A stretch of DNA of 64,000 nucleotides from Clostridiaceae bacterium HFYG-1003 (GCA_024579835.1 CP102060.1:248001-312000); one strand, 5' to 3'; positions 54,544 through 63,747 are shown, counted from the stretch's first letter. Notes: generated from the sequence alone by a model not told the origin. Made by a program: numbers and translations.

Positions 54544-55263
54544 ATGATCCGCTTTGAAGGAGTGTCCAAACACTTTGACATCAACGGCAAACAGACCGTT
54601 GTCATCAACGATGTCAGCCTGAGCGTCCGTGAGCGGGAAATCTTCGGCCTGGTGGGGGAAACCGGCAGCGGCAAGTCCACCATCCTGCGCATGATGACCG
54701 GATTCATTGAGCCGGAAGCCGGTGTCATCCATCTGATGGGCAGAAAGCTGGACCGGATCTCCCGCCATGAACTGGTCCGGGAAACCTCCATGCTGTTTCA
54801 GGGCTTCAATCTGCTGAGCAATCTTAATGTCATCGAAAATGTCCTGCTGCCCACCCGCTGGCGGGGAGGCAGTAAAGCGGACCATCTGGTCCGGGCCAGA
54901 GAGCTCCTGTCCTTCGTCGGGCTGGCGGATTACGAGAACGCCTATATCCGGACGCTGTCCGGAGGTCAGAAGCAGCGGGTTGCCATGGCACGGACCCTGA
55001 TGACCCGGCCGAAGCTGATTTTCTGTGATGAGCCGACTTCGGCGCTGGATGAGAAAATGACCTACGAGGTGCTTAAGCTGCTCAAGGAGATCAACGAGCG
55101 CTTTGGCACAACCATTGTCCTGGTGTCCCACGACATTGCCGTCATCAAGGCTATGTGCGGCCGGGTCGCCATCATCGAGAACGGCCGGATTTCGGACATC
55201 CTGACGCTGCGGCCCCATAAAATCGAGCCGGTGTCCTATCAGGAGGCCTTCCGCTATGATTGA
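54544..55263 (+). CDS. metN: ABC importer ATPase, methionine-type (MetN-like)
   Basis: The 239-residue ATPase has Walker A GETGSGKST (about residues 37-45), the Q-loop FQGFNLLSN, signature LSGGQKQRVAMARTL (about 137-151) and Walker B LIFCDEPTSALD. It is followed by a MetI-like permease and a MetQ/NlpA lipoprotein, the set that imports methionine. It lacks the C-terminal ligand-binding NIL domain found in many MetN proteins. ATG 54544 (MIRFEGVSKHF) has GGAG 7 bases upstream. An in-frame ATG at 54481 would add 21 residues. The substrate may be another amino acid. Confidence 0.82.
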   Translation: MIRFEGVSKHFDINGKQTVVINDVSLSVREREIFGLVGETGSGKSTILRMMTGFIEPEAGVIHLMGRKLDRISRHELVRETSMLFQGFNLLSNLNVIENVLLPTRWRGGSKADHLVRARELLSFVGLADYENAYIRTLSGGQKQRVAMARTLMTRPKLIFCDEPTSALDEKMTYEVLKLLKEINERFGTTIVLVSHDIAVIKAMCGRVAIIENGRISDILTLRPHKIEPVSYQEAFRYD

Positions 55264-55930
55264 TCGATCCCTGCAGGCCTTTGAGAAATTCCAAGGGGAC
55301 CTGCTGAAGGCTTTTCTGGAGACCGGCGACATGATGCTGACCGCCATGATCCTGGCCCTGACCGGCGGGCTGATCCTGGGCTTTTTTCTGTTCCTGACCC
55401 GGCCGGACGGAATCCGGCAGAACCGGCTCGTCTATTTTCTGCTGTCCGGGGCCATCAATATTATCCGATCGGTTCCGTTTATCCTGTTCATCATCGTCAT
55501 CATTCCGCTGAATCGAATGCTCATCGGCACCGGCTTTGGCGTCAACGCCTCCAAGGTTCCGCTGAGCCTCATCGGCATCGCCACCTTTGCCCGCTTCACC
55601 GAGCAGGATCTGCTGGATGTGGGCAAAAGCACCTATGAAACCTCCTACGCCCTGGGCGCCAACACGCTGCAGTACTTCCGGTACTTTCTGCTGAAGGAAG
55701 CGCGCAGCTCGCTGGTCCTGAGCTTTACCTCCACCACCATCAGCCTGCTGTCGTATTCCACGGTAATGGGCATCATCGGCGGCGGCGGTCTGGGCTACCT
55801 GGCCATCAGCGAAGGCTATCACAACTTCAACTACGAACTGATGTGGATCATCATCATTGCCATGATCCTCATGGTGCATCTGGTCCAGACCACCGGAAAC
55901 TGGATCGCGAAACATTACGACAAACGATAA
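55256..55930 (+). CDS. metI: ABC importer permease, methionine-type (MetI-like)
   Basis: This 224-residue permease has about five membrane helices, with SGAINIIRSVPFILFIIVII (about residues 63-82) and the inner loop ALGANTLQYFRYFLLKEA that docks with the ATPase. It overlaps the ATPase gene by 8 bases. The motifs are those of MetI-type permeases. Transported substrate: probably methionine. Confidence 0.85.
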   Translation: MIDRSLQAFEKFQGDLLKAFLETGDMMLTAMILALTGGLILGFFLFLTRPDGIRQNRLVYFLLSGAINIIRSVPFILFIIVIIPLNRMLIGTGFGVNASKVPLSLIGIATFARFTEQDLLDVGKSTYETSYALGANTLQYFRYFLLKEARSSLVLSFTSTTISLLSYSTVMGIIGGGGLGYLAISEGYHNFNYELMWIIIIAMILMVHLVQTTGNWIAKHYDKR

Positions 55931-55943
55931 AGGAGAATTCTTC

Positions 55944-56786
55944 ATGTTTCACAAATCATTCAAAAAAATCCGTTCGACCGCCTGGCTGGCCGCACTGCTG
56001 CTGGTCCCGATGACCCTGTCCCTGGCAGGCTGCAGCCCGGCTCCCGCCCAGAGCAAACAGATCAAGGTTGGCGTCGCGTTCTATCCGATGAAGGAGCTGC
56101 TGCTTCTGATTCAGGATGATCTGAAGAAAGACGGCTTTGAACTCAATATCAGCGAGTTCTCGGATTATCAGGCTCCGAACAACCTGCTCAAGAGCAAGGA
56201 GCTCGATGCCAACATGATTCAGCATGACTATTTCCTGCAATCCTTCAACAAGGCCAACGGCTCCGATCTGGTGACGGTTCAGCCCATCTACCACGCAACC
56301 TTTGCCCTGTATTCCAAAGACCCGAAGAATCTGGCGGATCTTCCGGACGGTGCCAGCATTACCCTGGCCGATGATGCCACGAACCTGAGCCGTTCGCTGT
56401 ATCTGCTGGGACAGGCCGGCCTTCTGACCTTCAAGGATGGCAAGACCACGGGTCTGACCCTGGAAGACATTGCAACAAATCCCAAGAATCTGAAGCTGGA
56501 TGACCAGGTGCCGCTGACCAGTCTGGCTCAGAAATACAGCGAGACCGGACTGGCCGTCATGTATCCTACCTACGCCAAGAGCCTGAAGCTGGAAGGCAAT
56601 GAACAGCGCCTCTATGTGGAGAAGCAGGATGATGTGACGAAAGGCTACGCCATCTCCCTGGTAGCGCGCAGCGACAACAAGGATAGCGACGGCATGAAAG
56701 CGCTGATCAAGCATCTGACGAGCCAGAAAGTACGCCAGTTCCTGCAGGATCAGTACAGCTGGGCCAGCACGCCGGCCTTCGAGTAA
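55944..56786 (+). CDS. metQ: NlpA/MetQ-type substrate-binding lipoprotein
   Basis: The 280-residue lipoprotein has a signal peptide with lipobox LAGC (about residues 25-28) and the NlpA fold: KVGVAFYPMKELLLLI, LDANMIQHDYFLQSFN (about residues 91-106), the latter the usual MetQ ligand-loop region, and a C-terminal SQKVRQFLQDQY. It captures the substrate for MetNI outside the membrane. It starts 13 bases after the permease and ends the operon. Confidence 0.87.
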   Translation: MFHKSFKKIRSTAWLAALLLVPMTLSLAGCSPAPAQSKQIKVGVAFYPMKELLLLIQDDLKKDGFELNISEFSDYQAPNNLLKSKELDANMIQHDYFLQSFNKANGSDLVTVQPIYHATFALYSKDPKNLADLPDGASITLADDATNLSRSLYLLGQAGLLTFKDGKTTGLTLEDIATNPKNLKLDDQVPLTSLAQKYSETGLAVMYPTYAKSLKLEGNEQRLYVEKQDDVTKGYAISLVARSDNKDSDGMKALIKHLTSQKVRQFLQDQYSWASTPAFE

Positions 56787-56792
56787 CCCGGG

Positions 56793-56826
56793 GCCAGGAC
56801 CGATCCTGGCGCCGGATCCTTCCGGC
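56793..56826 (+). terminator. Two tandem short hairpins after metQ
   Basis: GCCAGGA/TCCTGGC (56793-56799, 56804-56810) is followed at once by GCCGGA/TCCGGC (56811-56816, 56821-56826). No T-run follows, so a terminator role is uncertain. Confidence 0.4.
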
Positions 56827-56883
56827 AGATCAGATGATTGGCGGATCGGAACGACCCGCCTATGAATTAAGGAGGCACACACC

Positions 56884-57450
56884 ATGGATGAGACAGCAAC
56901 GATCCGCATCCGGACCGAGCGGCTGGAGCTGTGCGTTCTGGGCGAAGGCGACAGCGAAGCGCTCTTTGACTACCGCTCCCTGCCTGAGGTGAGCCGGTAC
57001 CAGTCCTGGCGGCCGGGGGCGGTGGAGGAAGTCCGGGAGTTTGCCCGGACCAATTCGCTGGAGCAGGCGGAAAAAGGGTACGGCTGGGTTCAGCTGGCGG
57101 TTTGTCTGCCCGATGGCCGCCTGATCGGCGACATCGGCCTTCACTTTGTGGATGAGCATCAGATGGAGATCGGCTATACCCTCGCTCCCGCTGCCTGGGG
57201 CAAAGGCTATGCCCTGGAGGCAGTGTCAGCCGTCATCGATTATCTGTTCACCGTTCGGGGGAAACACCGGATCACCGGCTCCGTGGATCCGGACAATGAG
57301 CGGTCCATCCGCCTGCTGAAGAACCTGGGCTTTCGCCAGGAAGCCCATTTCATCAAAAGCTTACGGCAGGACGGCCGGTGGCTGGACGACTGCGTCTACG
57401 CCCTGCTGGAGGATGAGTGGCTGAAACGGACCGGAAAAATCCGGCCATAG
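56884..57450 (+). CDS. RimJ/RimL-type GNAT acetyltransferase
   Basis: This 188-residue protein has the RimJ/RimL pattern: RIRTERLELCVLGEGDSEAL at the N-terminus, LAPAAWGKGYALEAVSAVID (about residues 99-118; the acetyl-CoA loop), SVDPDNERSIRLLKNLGFRQ and a C-terminal DDCVYALLEDEW. Members acetylate protein N-termini or antibiotics. TAAGGAGG lies before the ATG. No partner suggests the target. Confidence 0.8.
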   Translation: MDETATIRIRTERLELCVLGEGDSEALFDYRSLPEVSRYQSWRPGAVEEVREFARTNSLEQAEKGYGWVQLAVCLPDGRLIGDIGLHFVDEHQMEIGYTLAPAAWGKGYALEAVSAVIDYLFTVRGKHRITGSVDPDNERSIRLLKNLGFRQEAHFIKSLRQDGRWLDDCVYALLEDEWLKRTGKIRP

Positions 57451-57455
57451 CCGGC

Positions 57456-57480
57456 AAAAATGTCCTCTGGGGATTTTTCT
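57456..57480 (+). terminator. Probable terminator after the GNAT gene
   Basis: AAAAAT/ATTTTT (57456-57461, 57473-57478) with CC/GG pairs inside and a short loop makes a small hairpin whose 3' arm is the T-run. Confidence 0.55.
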
Positions 57481-57575
57481 CTGATCCCAGGCTTTTTTTA
57501 TGAGGGCACGCCGCTCCGCCGGGCAAGAGATCGCCCGATCAGCCGCAGGTCATGCCAATCCGCCCTGGGAGCCAT

Positions 57576-57603
57576 TTGACATTTCTCGTTCAATTGATAT
57601 AAT
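57576..57603 (+). promoter_or_regulatory. Strong sigma-A promoter of the thi operon
   Basis: A perfect TTGACA (57576-57581) and a perfect TATAAT (57598-57603), 16 bases apart, with a TG just before the -10. This is the best consensus match in the window. Confidence 0.88.
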
Positions 57604-57612
57604 ATTGCCAGA

Positions 57613-57675
57613 GTGTGAAAGGTCACACGAAGGGGTACACCACCGCGGGTGTAGCTTCTTCGTGTGGCCTTTTTT
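57613..57675 (+). promoter_or_regulatory. Attenuator-like leader RNA upstream of thiS
   Basis: Two exclusive structures are possible. A small hairpin GTGTGA-AAGG-TCACAC (57613-57628) shares its 3' arm with a larger terminator, GGTCACACGAAG/CTTCGTGTGGCC (57621-57632, 57658-57669), with inner TACACC/GGTGTA, followed by TTTTTT. It begins right after the strong promoter and 58 bases before thiS. It does not fit the TPP riboswitch consensus. Confidence 0.65.
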
Positions 57676-57733
57676 GCTTGTTCGGGCAGCGTGGAATGCA
57701 GACCGATCATTCATGACACAGGGGGGTGAGCGC

Positions 57734-57931
57734 ATGATCAGGGTAAACGGCATTTCCCGGGAAGAGGCCGCAGGCCTGATTCTGGCTGAATTTCTGGAAC
57801 AGGCAGGATTTGCACAGGACCGGATTGCGGTGGAACGCAACGGAGAACTGGTGCGACGGACAGAGTATGCCAATCTGGTGCTGGCAGCGGGGGATACATT
57901 GGAAATTGTGCAGTTTGTCGGAGGAGGTTAA
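57734..57931 (+). CDS. thiS: Sulfur carrier protein ThiS
   Basis: The 65-residue ubiquitin-like protein ends in the required double glycine (EIVQFVGGG). It is adenylated by ThiF and carries the sulfur used to build the thiazole ring of thiamine. Its start MIRVNGISREEAAGLI is short for the family but colinear. ATG 57734 follows a GGGGGGTGAG site; the longer upstream frame would run through the terminator hairpin. It is the first gene of the thiS-F-G-H-E set. Confidence 0.9.
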   Translation: MIRVNGISREEAAGLILAEFLEQAGFAQDRIAVERNGELVRRTEYANLVLAAGDTLEIVQFVGGG

Positions 57932-57939
57932 ACAGGATT

Positions 57940-58599
57940 ATGGAACGAAACCATTGCGAGGGAGGGATCCCCTCACCACAGGAATTTGAGAAGGTCATGG
58001 ACGAGCGCTTTTCGCCGACGGTCCATGAAAAACTCCGCCGGGGCCGGGTTGGAATCGCGGGACTGGGCGGGCTCGGCTCCCATATCGCGGTGATGCTGGC
58101 CCGCTCAGGAGTGGGCTGCCTCCACCTGGTGGATTTTGATGTGGTTGAACTGAGCAACCTGAACCGTCAGGCCTACCGGCTGGAGCACCTGGGGATGGCC
58201 AAGACCCAGGCGCTGAGCGAAGAACTGAAACGGATCAATCCTTATCTGGACATCCGGACGGATCAGCTGCGGGTGACCGAGCAAAACGCCGGTGAGATCT
58301 TCCGGGCCGATCCCATCGTCTGTGAAGCCTTTGACCGGCCGCAGGCCAAAGCCATGCTCGTTAATACCCTGCTGGGTGAAACCACAGAAACTGTGGTCAT
58401 CGCGGGCTCGGGCATGGCGGGATATGGCAGCGCCAATGCCATCAGCTCTCGCCGGATGGGGCGACGGCTCTGCCTGTGCGGTGACGGCACCACCGACATC
58501 GACTCCGGCATCGGCCTGATGGCGGCCCGGGTCAGCATCTGTGCGGGCCATCAGGCCAACGGGGCAATCCGCCTGCTCCTGGGCGAGACACAGATCTGA
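57940..58599 (+). CDS. thiF: ThiS adenylyltransferase ThiF
   Basis: This 219-residue E1-like protein has the ATP motif [19 protein letters not shown] (about residues 37-55), [16 protein letters not shown] with the conserved Arg/Gln, and [16 protein letters not shown]. It adenylates the ThiS C-terminus. It is the short form often called ThiF2 in Clostridia and lacks an obvious zinc-cysteine pair cluster (CxxC) near the end. GGAGGAGG lies upstream of the ATG. Confidence 0.88.
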   Translation: MERNHCEGGIPSPQEFEKVMDERFSPTVHEKLRRGRVGIAGLGGLGSHIAVMLARSGVGCLHLVDFDVVELSNLNRQAYRLEHLGMAKTQALSEELKRINPYLDIRTDQLRVTEQNAGEIFRADPIVCEAFDRPQAKAMLVNTLLGETTETVVIAGSGMAGYGSANAISSRRMGRRLCLCGDGTTDIDSGIGLMAARVSICAGHQANGAIRLLLGETQI

Positions 58600-58706
58600 C
58601 CGATGGATCCATCGGTCAGACTAAAAGCTGGAAAGAACAAACGGATAAACAGAACGACAAATCGCGCAATGAGGGATCATCAGATGATCCATGGGGAGGA
58701 TACGAA

Positions 58707-59513
58707 TTGAAGGACAGAAGGACAGAACAAGCAGGCAATCGGGAGGATCAGCTGATCATCGGGGGGCGGGAGTTTTCTTCCCGCTTCATCCTGGGATCGG
58801 GGAAATATTCCATGGAGCTGATCCGGGCGGCGGTGGAACATGCCGGGGCCGAAATCGTAACCCTGGCGCTGCGCCGGGCCAACACCTCGGGGGAGAGCAT
58901 CCTGGATCATATTCCGGCAGGGGTGACGCTCTTGCCCAATACGTCGGGGGCACGCACCGCTGAGGAAGCGGTGCGGATTGCCCGTCTGGCCCGGGAAATG
59001 GGCTGCGGCGATTTTGTCAAAATTGAAGTAATCCGGGACAGTAAGTATCTGCTGCCGGATAATCAGGAAACCATCCGCGCTACGGAAATTCTGGCGAAGG
59101 AAGGATTCATCGTCATGCCCTATATGTATCCCGATCTGAATGTGGCCCGGGATCTGGCCAATGCCGGCGCAGCCTGCATCATGCCGCTGGCCGCGCCCAT
59201 CGGTTCAAACAAGGGCCTGTGCACCCGGGAGTTTATTCAGCTCCTGGTGGATGAGATGGACCTGCCGGTCATTGTCGACGCCGGCATCGGCCGGCCCTCG
59301 CAGGCCTGTGAAGCCATGGAGATGGGCGTGGCGGCGATTATGGCGAATACCGCCATTGCCACTGCCGGAGATGTTGCCATGATGGCGGGTGCCTTCCGTC
59401 AGGCCATCGAGGCCGGTCGGCTGGCGTGCCGCTCCGGCCTGGGGCGGATCATCCGGCAGGGAGCGGCGGCTTCGTCACCCCTCACCGGTTTGCTGCAGGA
59501 GACGGGCAGATGA
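58707..59513 (+). CDS. thiG: Thiazole synthase ThiG
   Basis: The 268-residue TIM-barrel enzyme makes the thiazole phosphate from deoxyxylulose phosphate, dehydroglycine and ThiS-bound sulfur. The Schiff-base lysine lies in [18 protein letters not shown] (about residue 105), and [18 protein letters not shown] (about residues 152-169) and [11 protein letters not shown] are typical phosphate-binding loops. It starts with TTG at 58707, 7 bases after GGGGAGG, 107 bases after thiF. It overlaps thiH by four bases. Confidence 0.92.
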   Translation: MKDRRTEQAGNREDQLIIGGREFSSRFILGSGKYSMELIRAAVEHAGAEIVTLALRRANTSGESILDHIPAGVTLLPNTSGARTAEEAVRIARLAREMGCGDFVKIEVIRDSKYLLPDNQETIRATEILAKEGFIVMPYMYPDLNVARDLANAGAACIMPLAAPIGSNKGLCTREFIQLLVDEMDLPVIVDAGIGRPSQACEAMEMGVAAIMANTAIATAGDVAMMAGAFRQAIEAGRLACRSGLGRIIRQGAAASSPLTGLLQETGR

Positions 59514-60664
59514 TGAGAGGAATGGATCCCATGGCATATCTGCCGGACATGGAAGCAATCCCCGAGGACATCATGAACCGGGTGCTGACTTCCCGGGCGG
59601 CATACAATGAAGGCGCCTTCAGCGGGGCGGATGTGGAGCGGGCGCTTCAGTCCGACCGGCTCTCAGCGGATGGCTTTGCCGCCCTGCTGTCCCCGGCTGC
59701 CCGGCCGTATCTCGAGGAAATGGTCCGTCGGGCCACGGAAGAAACCCGCCGGCATTTCGGAAGCTCAGTGTATCTGTTTACTCCGCTCTACCTTTCCAAT
59801 TACTGTGAGAATCATTGTGTCTACTGCGGGTTCAACTGCCGCAATCAGATTCGCCGGATGAAGCTGGATCCCCAGCGCATGGAAGAGGAACTTCGGGCCA
59901 TCGCCGATACCGGCCTGGAAGAGATCCTGCTGCTGACCGGAGAGAGTCCGGCCGCTTCCGATGTGGAGTACATCGCGGCGGCCTGTGCCATGGCCCGCCG
60001 GCATTTCAAAATGGTAGGAGTTGAGGTTTATCCCATGGACAGTCGGGAGTATGCCCATCTTCATGAATCCGGCGCTGACTTTGTGACGGTGTTTCAGGAA
60101 ACCTACGATCCGATCCGGTATGGGGAACTGCACCTGGCCGGGCGGAAACGGAGCTTTCCGTACCGGTTCCATGCCCAGGAACGGGCTTTGCGGGGAGGAA
60201 TGCGCGGAGTTGCTTTCGGTGCGCTGCTGGGTCTGGCGGATTTTCGCAGAGATGCCTTCGCTACCGGGCTGCACGCTCACCTGATTCAGCGCAAATACCC
60301 TCATGCCGAGATCTCAATATCCTGTCCCCGGCTTTGTCCGGCCGGAACGGAAGAGCCAATCGATCCTCAGCTCATCGGTGAGGAGGAGCTGCTCCAGATC
60401 ATGGCGGCTTACCGGCTGTTTCTGCCGTACGCCAATCTGACCATATCCACCCGGGAACGGGCGCAGTTCAGGGACCAGGTCATTGGCCGGATGGCTACAA
60501 AAATTTCGGCCGGAGTCAGTACCGGGATCGGGTCCCATGTCTCCGGGGAGGACACCGGCGATGAACAGTTCGAAATCTTCGATTCAAGAACCGTGGCGGA
60601 AGTAACGATCGCCATACAGAGCAGGGGACTGGAGGCGGTGCGGAATGAATATGTCTACCTTTAG
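59510..60664 (+). CDS. thiH: 2-iminoacetate synthase ThiH (radical SAM)
   Basis: The 384-residue enzyme cleaves tyrosine to give dehydroglycine for ThiG and p-cresol. This oxygen-independent route replaces the ThiO oxidase of aerobes, which suits an anaerobe. The cluster motif is [14 protein letters not shown] (about residues 102-115), then [10 protein letters not shown] and [21 protein letters not shown] overlap with thiG gives ATG 59510; an ATG at 59513 is also in frame. It overlaps thiE by 20 bases. Confidence 0.92.
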   Translation: MMRGMDPMAYLPDMEAIPEDIMNRVLTSRAAYNEGAFSGADVERALQSDRLSADGFAALLSPAARPYLEEMVRRATEETRRHFGSSVYLFTPLYLSNYCENHCVYCGFNCRNQIRRMKLDPQRMEEELRAIADTGLEEILLLTGESPAASDVEYIAAACAMARRHFKMVGVEVYPMDSREYAHLHESGADFVTVFQETYDPIRYGELHLAGRKRSFPYRFHAQERALRGGMRGVAFGALLGLADFRRDAFATGLHAHLIQRKYPHAEISISCPRLCPAGTEEPIDPQLIGEEELLQIMAAYRLFLPYANLTISTRERAQFRDQVIGRMATKISAGVSTGIGSHVSGEDTGDEQFEIFDSRTVAEVTIAIQSRGLEAVRNEYVYL

Positions 60665-61220
60665 CGGCCGTCGAATTGCGGTAACCAACCGCAGAATGTC
60701 CCGCCGGCCGTTCCTGGAACAGCTGGAAGTCATCGCCCGGACCATGCCGGACGCGATTCTGCTTCGGGAAATGGATCTGAGCTATGCAGAGTACATCACC
60801 ATGGCCAAAGCGGTCCTGGCGCTTGCCCGGCGCCATGGCATCGAATGCATTCTGCGCAGTCGGCCCGCACTTGCCCGTCAGCTGGGCTGCGCTTCGATTC
60901 ATCTGCCCTTTGACCATCTCCGGCACTTTCGGGACGAACTGGCTGATTTCCAACAAATCAGCGTATCCGTCCACTCGACAGAAGAGGCCAAGGCAGCCCA
61001 GCAAATGGGAGCCACCCGGCTGGTGGCGGGACACATATTTGCCACCGCCTGCAAGCAGGGTCTGTCTCCCAGAGGGATCGAGTTTCTGGAAGAAGTCTGC
61101 CGCAGTGTCAGCCTGCCCGTCTTCGCCATCGGCGGCATCAGCGCGGACAATGCTCATCTGGCCATTGCAGCCGGTGCAGCCGGTGTCTGCATGATGTCGG
61201 GCTACATGGAAATGGAGTGA
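60645..61220 (+). CDS. thiE: Thiamine-phosphate synthase-like protein (ThiE/TenI)
   Basis: This 191-residue TIM-barrel protein of the ThiE/TenI family has AILLREMDLSYAEY (about residues 37-50), LVAGHIFATACKQGLSPRG (about 126-144) and VFAIGGISADNAHLAIAAGA (about 160-179). True ThiE joins the thiazole and pyrimidine phosphates; TenI is a thiazole tautomerase. The N-terminal region is shorter than usual, so TenI is possible. GGAGG lies 9 bases before ATG 60645. The operon ends with a long hairpin that covers its stop codon. Confidence 0.78.
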   Translation: MNMSTFSGRRIAVTNRRMSRRPFLEQLEVIARTMPDAILLREMDLSYAEYITMAKAVLALARRHGIECILRSRPALARQLGCASIHLPFDHLRHFRDELADFQQISVSVHSTEEAKAAQQMGATRLVAGHIFATACKQGLSPRGIEFLEEVCRSVSLPVFAIGGISADNAHLAIAAGAAGVCMMSGYMEME

Positions 61221-61244
61221 GTGCCTGCACTCACTCCATTTCCA
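61207..61244 (+). terminator. Long hairpin across the thiE stop codon
   Basis: An 18-bp perfect stem TGGAAATGGAGTGAGTGC/GCACTCACTCCATTTCCA with a 2-base loop includes the thiE stop codon (61218-61220). No T-run follows. Confidence 0.55.
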
Positions 61245-61269
61245 TACCAGGCAACATTTCCATACCAGG
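61238..61269 (+). repeat. 14-bp direct repeat
   Basis: ATTTCCATACCAGG occurs at 61238-61251 and 61256-61269, four bases apart. The first copy overlaps the 3' arm of the hairpin. Confidence 0.85.
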
Positions 61270-61324
61270 TGATCAGGCAGAGACTCTCGGGTGACCGGGA
61301 GGGAGGGGGTCTCTGAAAAAGTTC

Positions 61325-61378
61325 TTTACTTCGAACGGTACCTGTTATAAAATGAAAGCAAATAAACAGGTACCTGTT
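61325..61378 (+). promoter_or_regulatory. marR promoter with two operator-like palindromes
   Basis: TTTACT (61325-61330) and TAAAAT (61348-61353) are 17 bases apart. AACGGTACCTGTT (61334-61346) lies between them, and the perfect palindrome AACAGGTACCTGTT (61365-61378) lies just after the start region. The shared GGTACCTGTTA cores are 32 bases apart (about three turns), as expected for binding by a MarR dimer and autorepression. Confidence 0.72.
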
Positions 61379-61396
61379 ACAAAAGAGGAGTGGATC

Positions 61397-61879
61397 ATGT
61401 TGATCGATCAAAATAATGAAGAACAAATGCTGGGAGCGCTGGATCGGGTGATGCGGCTGCTGCGGCGGCGGCCGACGGAGCGTCCCCATGGCGGACGGGG
61501 AGTATTTCGGATGCTGCGGCTGATCGAGCTGCTGGATGGAATTTCCACAAGGGATCTGGCGGATCGGCTGGACGTTCGGCCGTCATCGCTGAATGAGAAA
61601 CTGGCAGGGCTGGAAGCGAAGGGGCTGATTCAGCGAGACCGGGATGACAAGGATCAGCGGGTTTTTGTCGTGCGGCTGCTGCCCCGGGGAAGACAGCATC
61701 TGGAGCACCTGCGCCATGAGCGGACAGAACTGGCCGATCAGCTGGCCGGCATCCTGACCCCGGAGGAAACCGCGGAGCTGACCCATCTGGCGCAAAAACT
61801 GGCAGCTGGGTTGGAAGAACGGGAACATCAGGAGAGGGATTCGGATTCCGCATCGGAGAAAGGAGCGCCATGGACGTAA
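61397..61879 (+). CDS. MarR-family transcriptional regulator
   Basis: The 160-residue winged-helix protein has the HTH region GISTRDLADRLDVRPSSLNE (about residues 49-68) and the wing DDKDQRVFVVRLLPRGRQHL (about 83-102). It probably represses its own operon through the palindromes at 61334-61378 and is relieved by a ligand that the downstream ABC exporter removes. ATG 61397 follows GAGGAG; the upstream in-frame ATG at 61352 lies before the operator. It overlaps the ABC gene by 10 bases. Confidence 0.85.
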   Translation: MLIDQNNEEQMLGALDRVMRLLRRRPTERPHGGRGVFRMLRLIELLDGISTRDLADRLDVRPSSLNEKLAGLEAKGLIQRDRDDKDQRVFVVRLLPRGRQHLEHLRHERTELADQLAGILTPEETAELTHLAQKLAAGLEEREHQERDSDSASEKGAPWT

Positions 61880-63747
61880 AGGGAATGGGTCGAGGGTCCC
61901 GCGGATTTCTGTCGGACGAGGAGAAGGCGAATCGCCCCAAGGTCAGCCGGGAACTGCTTCTGCGGATCTGGGGATATCTGCGCCCCTACTGGAAGCAGCT
62001 GAGTCTGGTGTTCGTCGCCATACTGGCAGCATCCGTTCTGCAGGTGTTCCCCGCCATCCTGACCGGACGAATTATTGACGAGGGGCTCATCGGCAGAAAT
62101 CTGCCGGTAGTGGTTTCTCTGATTGGTATGTCTCTGGGCGTTACGCTGGGGGCCAATCTGATCGGAGTGCTGGAGAGCTATCTCAATGCCTGGATCTCAC
62201 AGCACATCACCTTCGACATGCGCAACAGCATGTTCCGGCATCTCCAGGGCATGTCCCAGCAGTTTTTCACTACCAACCAGCAGGGTGACATCATCACCCG
62301 CATGACCAGCGATATTTCCGGTGTCCAGCTGATCATCACCAACACGCTGACCAGCATTCTTTCGAATTCCATCACCCTCACGGTGGCGCTGATTGCGATG
62401 TACCGTAAGAACTGGATTCTGGCGACGCTGGGACTGATTCTGGTTCCGCTGTTTACTCTGCCGACCAAGCGGGTGGGCAAGACCCGCTGGTCTCTGACGC
62501 GGGAAGCGCAGGTGCATAACGATGAGATCAACAGCATCCTGAATGAAACGCTGTCGGTCAGCGGCCAGATGCTGGTCAAGCTGTACGGCCGGGAGGATGC
62601 GGAGTACGGGCGCTATGAAGCTGCCAATCGGGCCATGATTGATTTGAACATCCGCGAACGGATGGCAGGCCGCTGGTTTCGGGTGGCGCTCACGACCTTC
62701 TCCAGCATCGGGCCGATGCTGATCTACCTGGTGGGGGGCGTGCTCATGATGCGCTATGACTCCAACCTGACCGTGGGCGACATTACCGTGCTGGTAGCTC
62801 TGCTGGGCCGAATGTATGCGCCGGTCAATGCCCTGATGAACATCCAGGTAGACTGGATCCGTTCCATGGCGCTGTTTACCAGAATTTTTGAGTATTTTGA
62901 CCTGCCCCAGGACATCGCTTCCCCGCCGGACGCGGTAGTTCCCAAAGCGGCGGCAGGACGCGTCGACTTCGAACAGGTCTCCTTTGCCTATGATCCGGAC
63001 CGCCCGATTCTCAAGGACATCAGCTTCTCACTGGATCCCGGCAGAAGCATTGCCATCGTCGGTCCCTCCGGATCGGGGAAGAGCACCATCATCAATCTGA
63101 TTCCCCGGCTGTATGATGTCACCGGCGGCCGGGTGCGGCTGGACGGAATCGATGTCCGTCGGCTGGAGCTGGGTTTTCTGCGCCGGCAGATCGGCGTTGT
63201 GACCCAGGATACTTATCTGTTCAACGGCACCATCCGCGACAACCTGCTCTATGCCAGGCCGGAGGCGACGCAGGCGGAGCTGGATCGGGCCTGTGATCAG
63301 GCCAATATCCTGGATTTCATCCGGCGGCAGCCCCAGGGGTATGACACGCTGGTGGGCAACCGCGGCCTGAAGCTGTCCGGCGGCGAGAAGCAGCGGCTCT
63401 CCATTGCCCGGGTGCTCCTGAAGGATCCGGCGGTACTGATCTTTGACGAAGCCACCTCCGCGCTGGACTCCATCTCCGAAGCTACGATTCAGGAAGCCAT
63501 TGATCCTTTGATTCAGTCGCGGACCAGCATCATCATTGCTCATCGCTTGTCCACCATTCTGGCGGCGGATGAAATCCTGGTCCTCAAGGACGGCCGCATT
63601 GTCGAACGGGGCATTCATACGGATCTGGTGACTCGGAACGGCATTTACCGCGAGCTCTACGAGACTCAGTTTCTGAAAGCGGCCGATGTGCCCAAGGCGA
63701 CTCTCACCGGTGGTGAGAAATCCTCGGAAAACAGCCGGTTGCAGTAA
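61870..63747 (+). CDS. ABC exporter, fused membrane and ATPase domains
   Basis: The 625-residue half-transporter has a six-helix domain (ILAASVLQVFPAILTGRIID, about residues 51-70; QQFFTTNQQGDIITRMTSDI) and an ATPase domain with Walker A GPSGSGKST (about 398), signature LSGGEKQRLSIARVL (about 501) and Walker B VLIFDEATSALD. It probably works as a homodimer in drug or lipid export. Coupling to a MarR gene suggests control by a toxic small molecule. The start overlaps the marR end. Confidence 0.87.
   Translation: MDVKGMGRGSRGFLSDEEKANRPKVSRELLLRIWGYLRPYWKQLSLVFVAILAASVLQVFPAILTGRIIDEGLIGRNLPVVVSLIGMSLGVTLGANLIGVLESYLNAWISQHITFDMRNSMFRHLQGMSQQFFTTNQQGDIITRMTSDISGVQLIITNTLTSILSNSITLTVALIAMYRKNWILATLGLILVPLFTLPTKRVGKTRWSLTREAQVHNDEINSILNETLSVSGQMLVKLYGREDAEYGRYEAANRAMIDLNIRERMAGRWFRVALTTFSSIGPMLIYLVGGVLMMRYDSNLTVGDITVLVALLGRMYAPVNALMNIQVDWIRSMALFTRIFEYFDLPQDIASPPDAVVPKAAAGRVDFEQVSFAYDPDRPILKDISFSLDPGRSIAIVGPSGSGKSTIINLIPRLYDVTGGRVRLDGIDVRRLELGFLRRQIGVVTQDTYLFNGTIRDNLLYARPEATQAELDRACDQANILDFIRRQPQGYDTLVGNRGLKLSGGEKQRLSIARVLLKDPAVLIFDEATSALDSISEATIQEAIDPLIQSRTSIIIAHRLSTILAADEILVLKDGRIVERGIHTDLVTRNGIYRELYETQFLKAADVPKATLTGGEKSSENSRLQ

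Noticed and set aside
57576-57733. TPP riboswitch upstream of thiS
   Set aside because: The CTGAGA and ACCTGATCTGG-type conserved segments are absent and the leader is too short. It is described as an unclassified attenuator instead.
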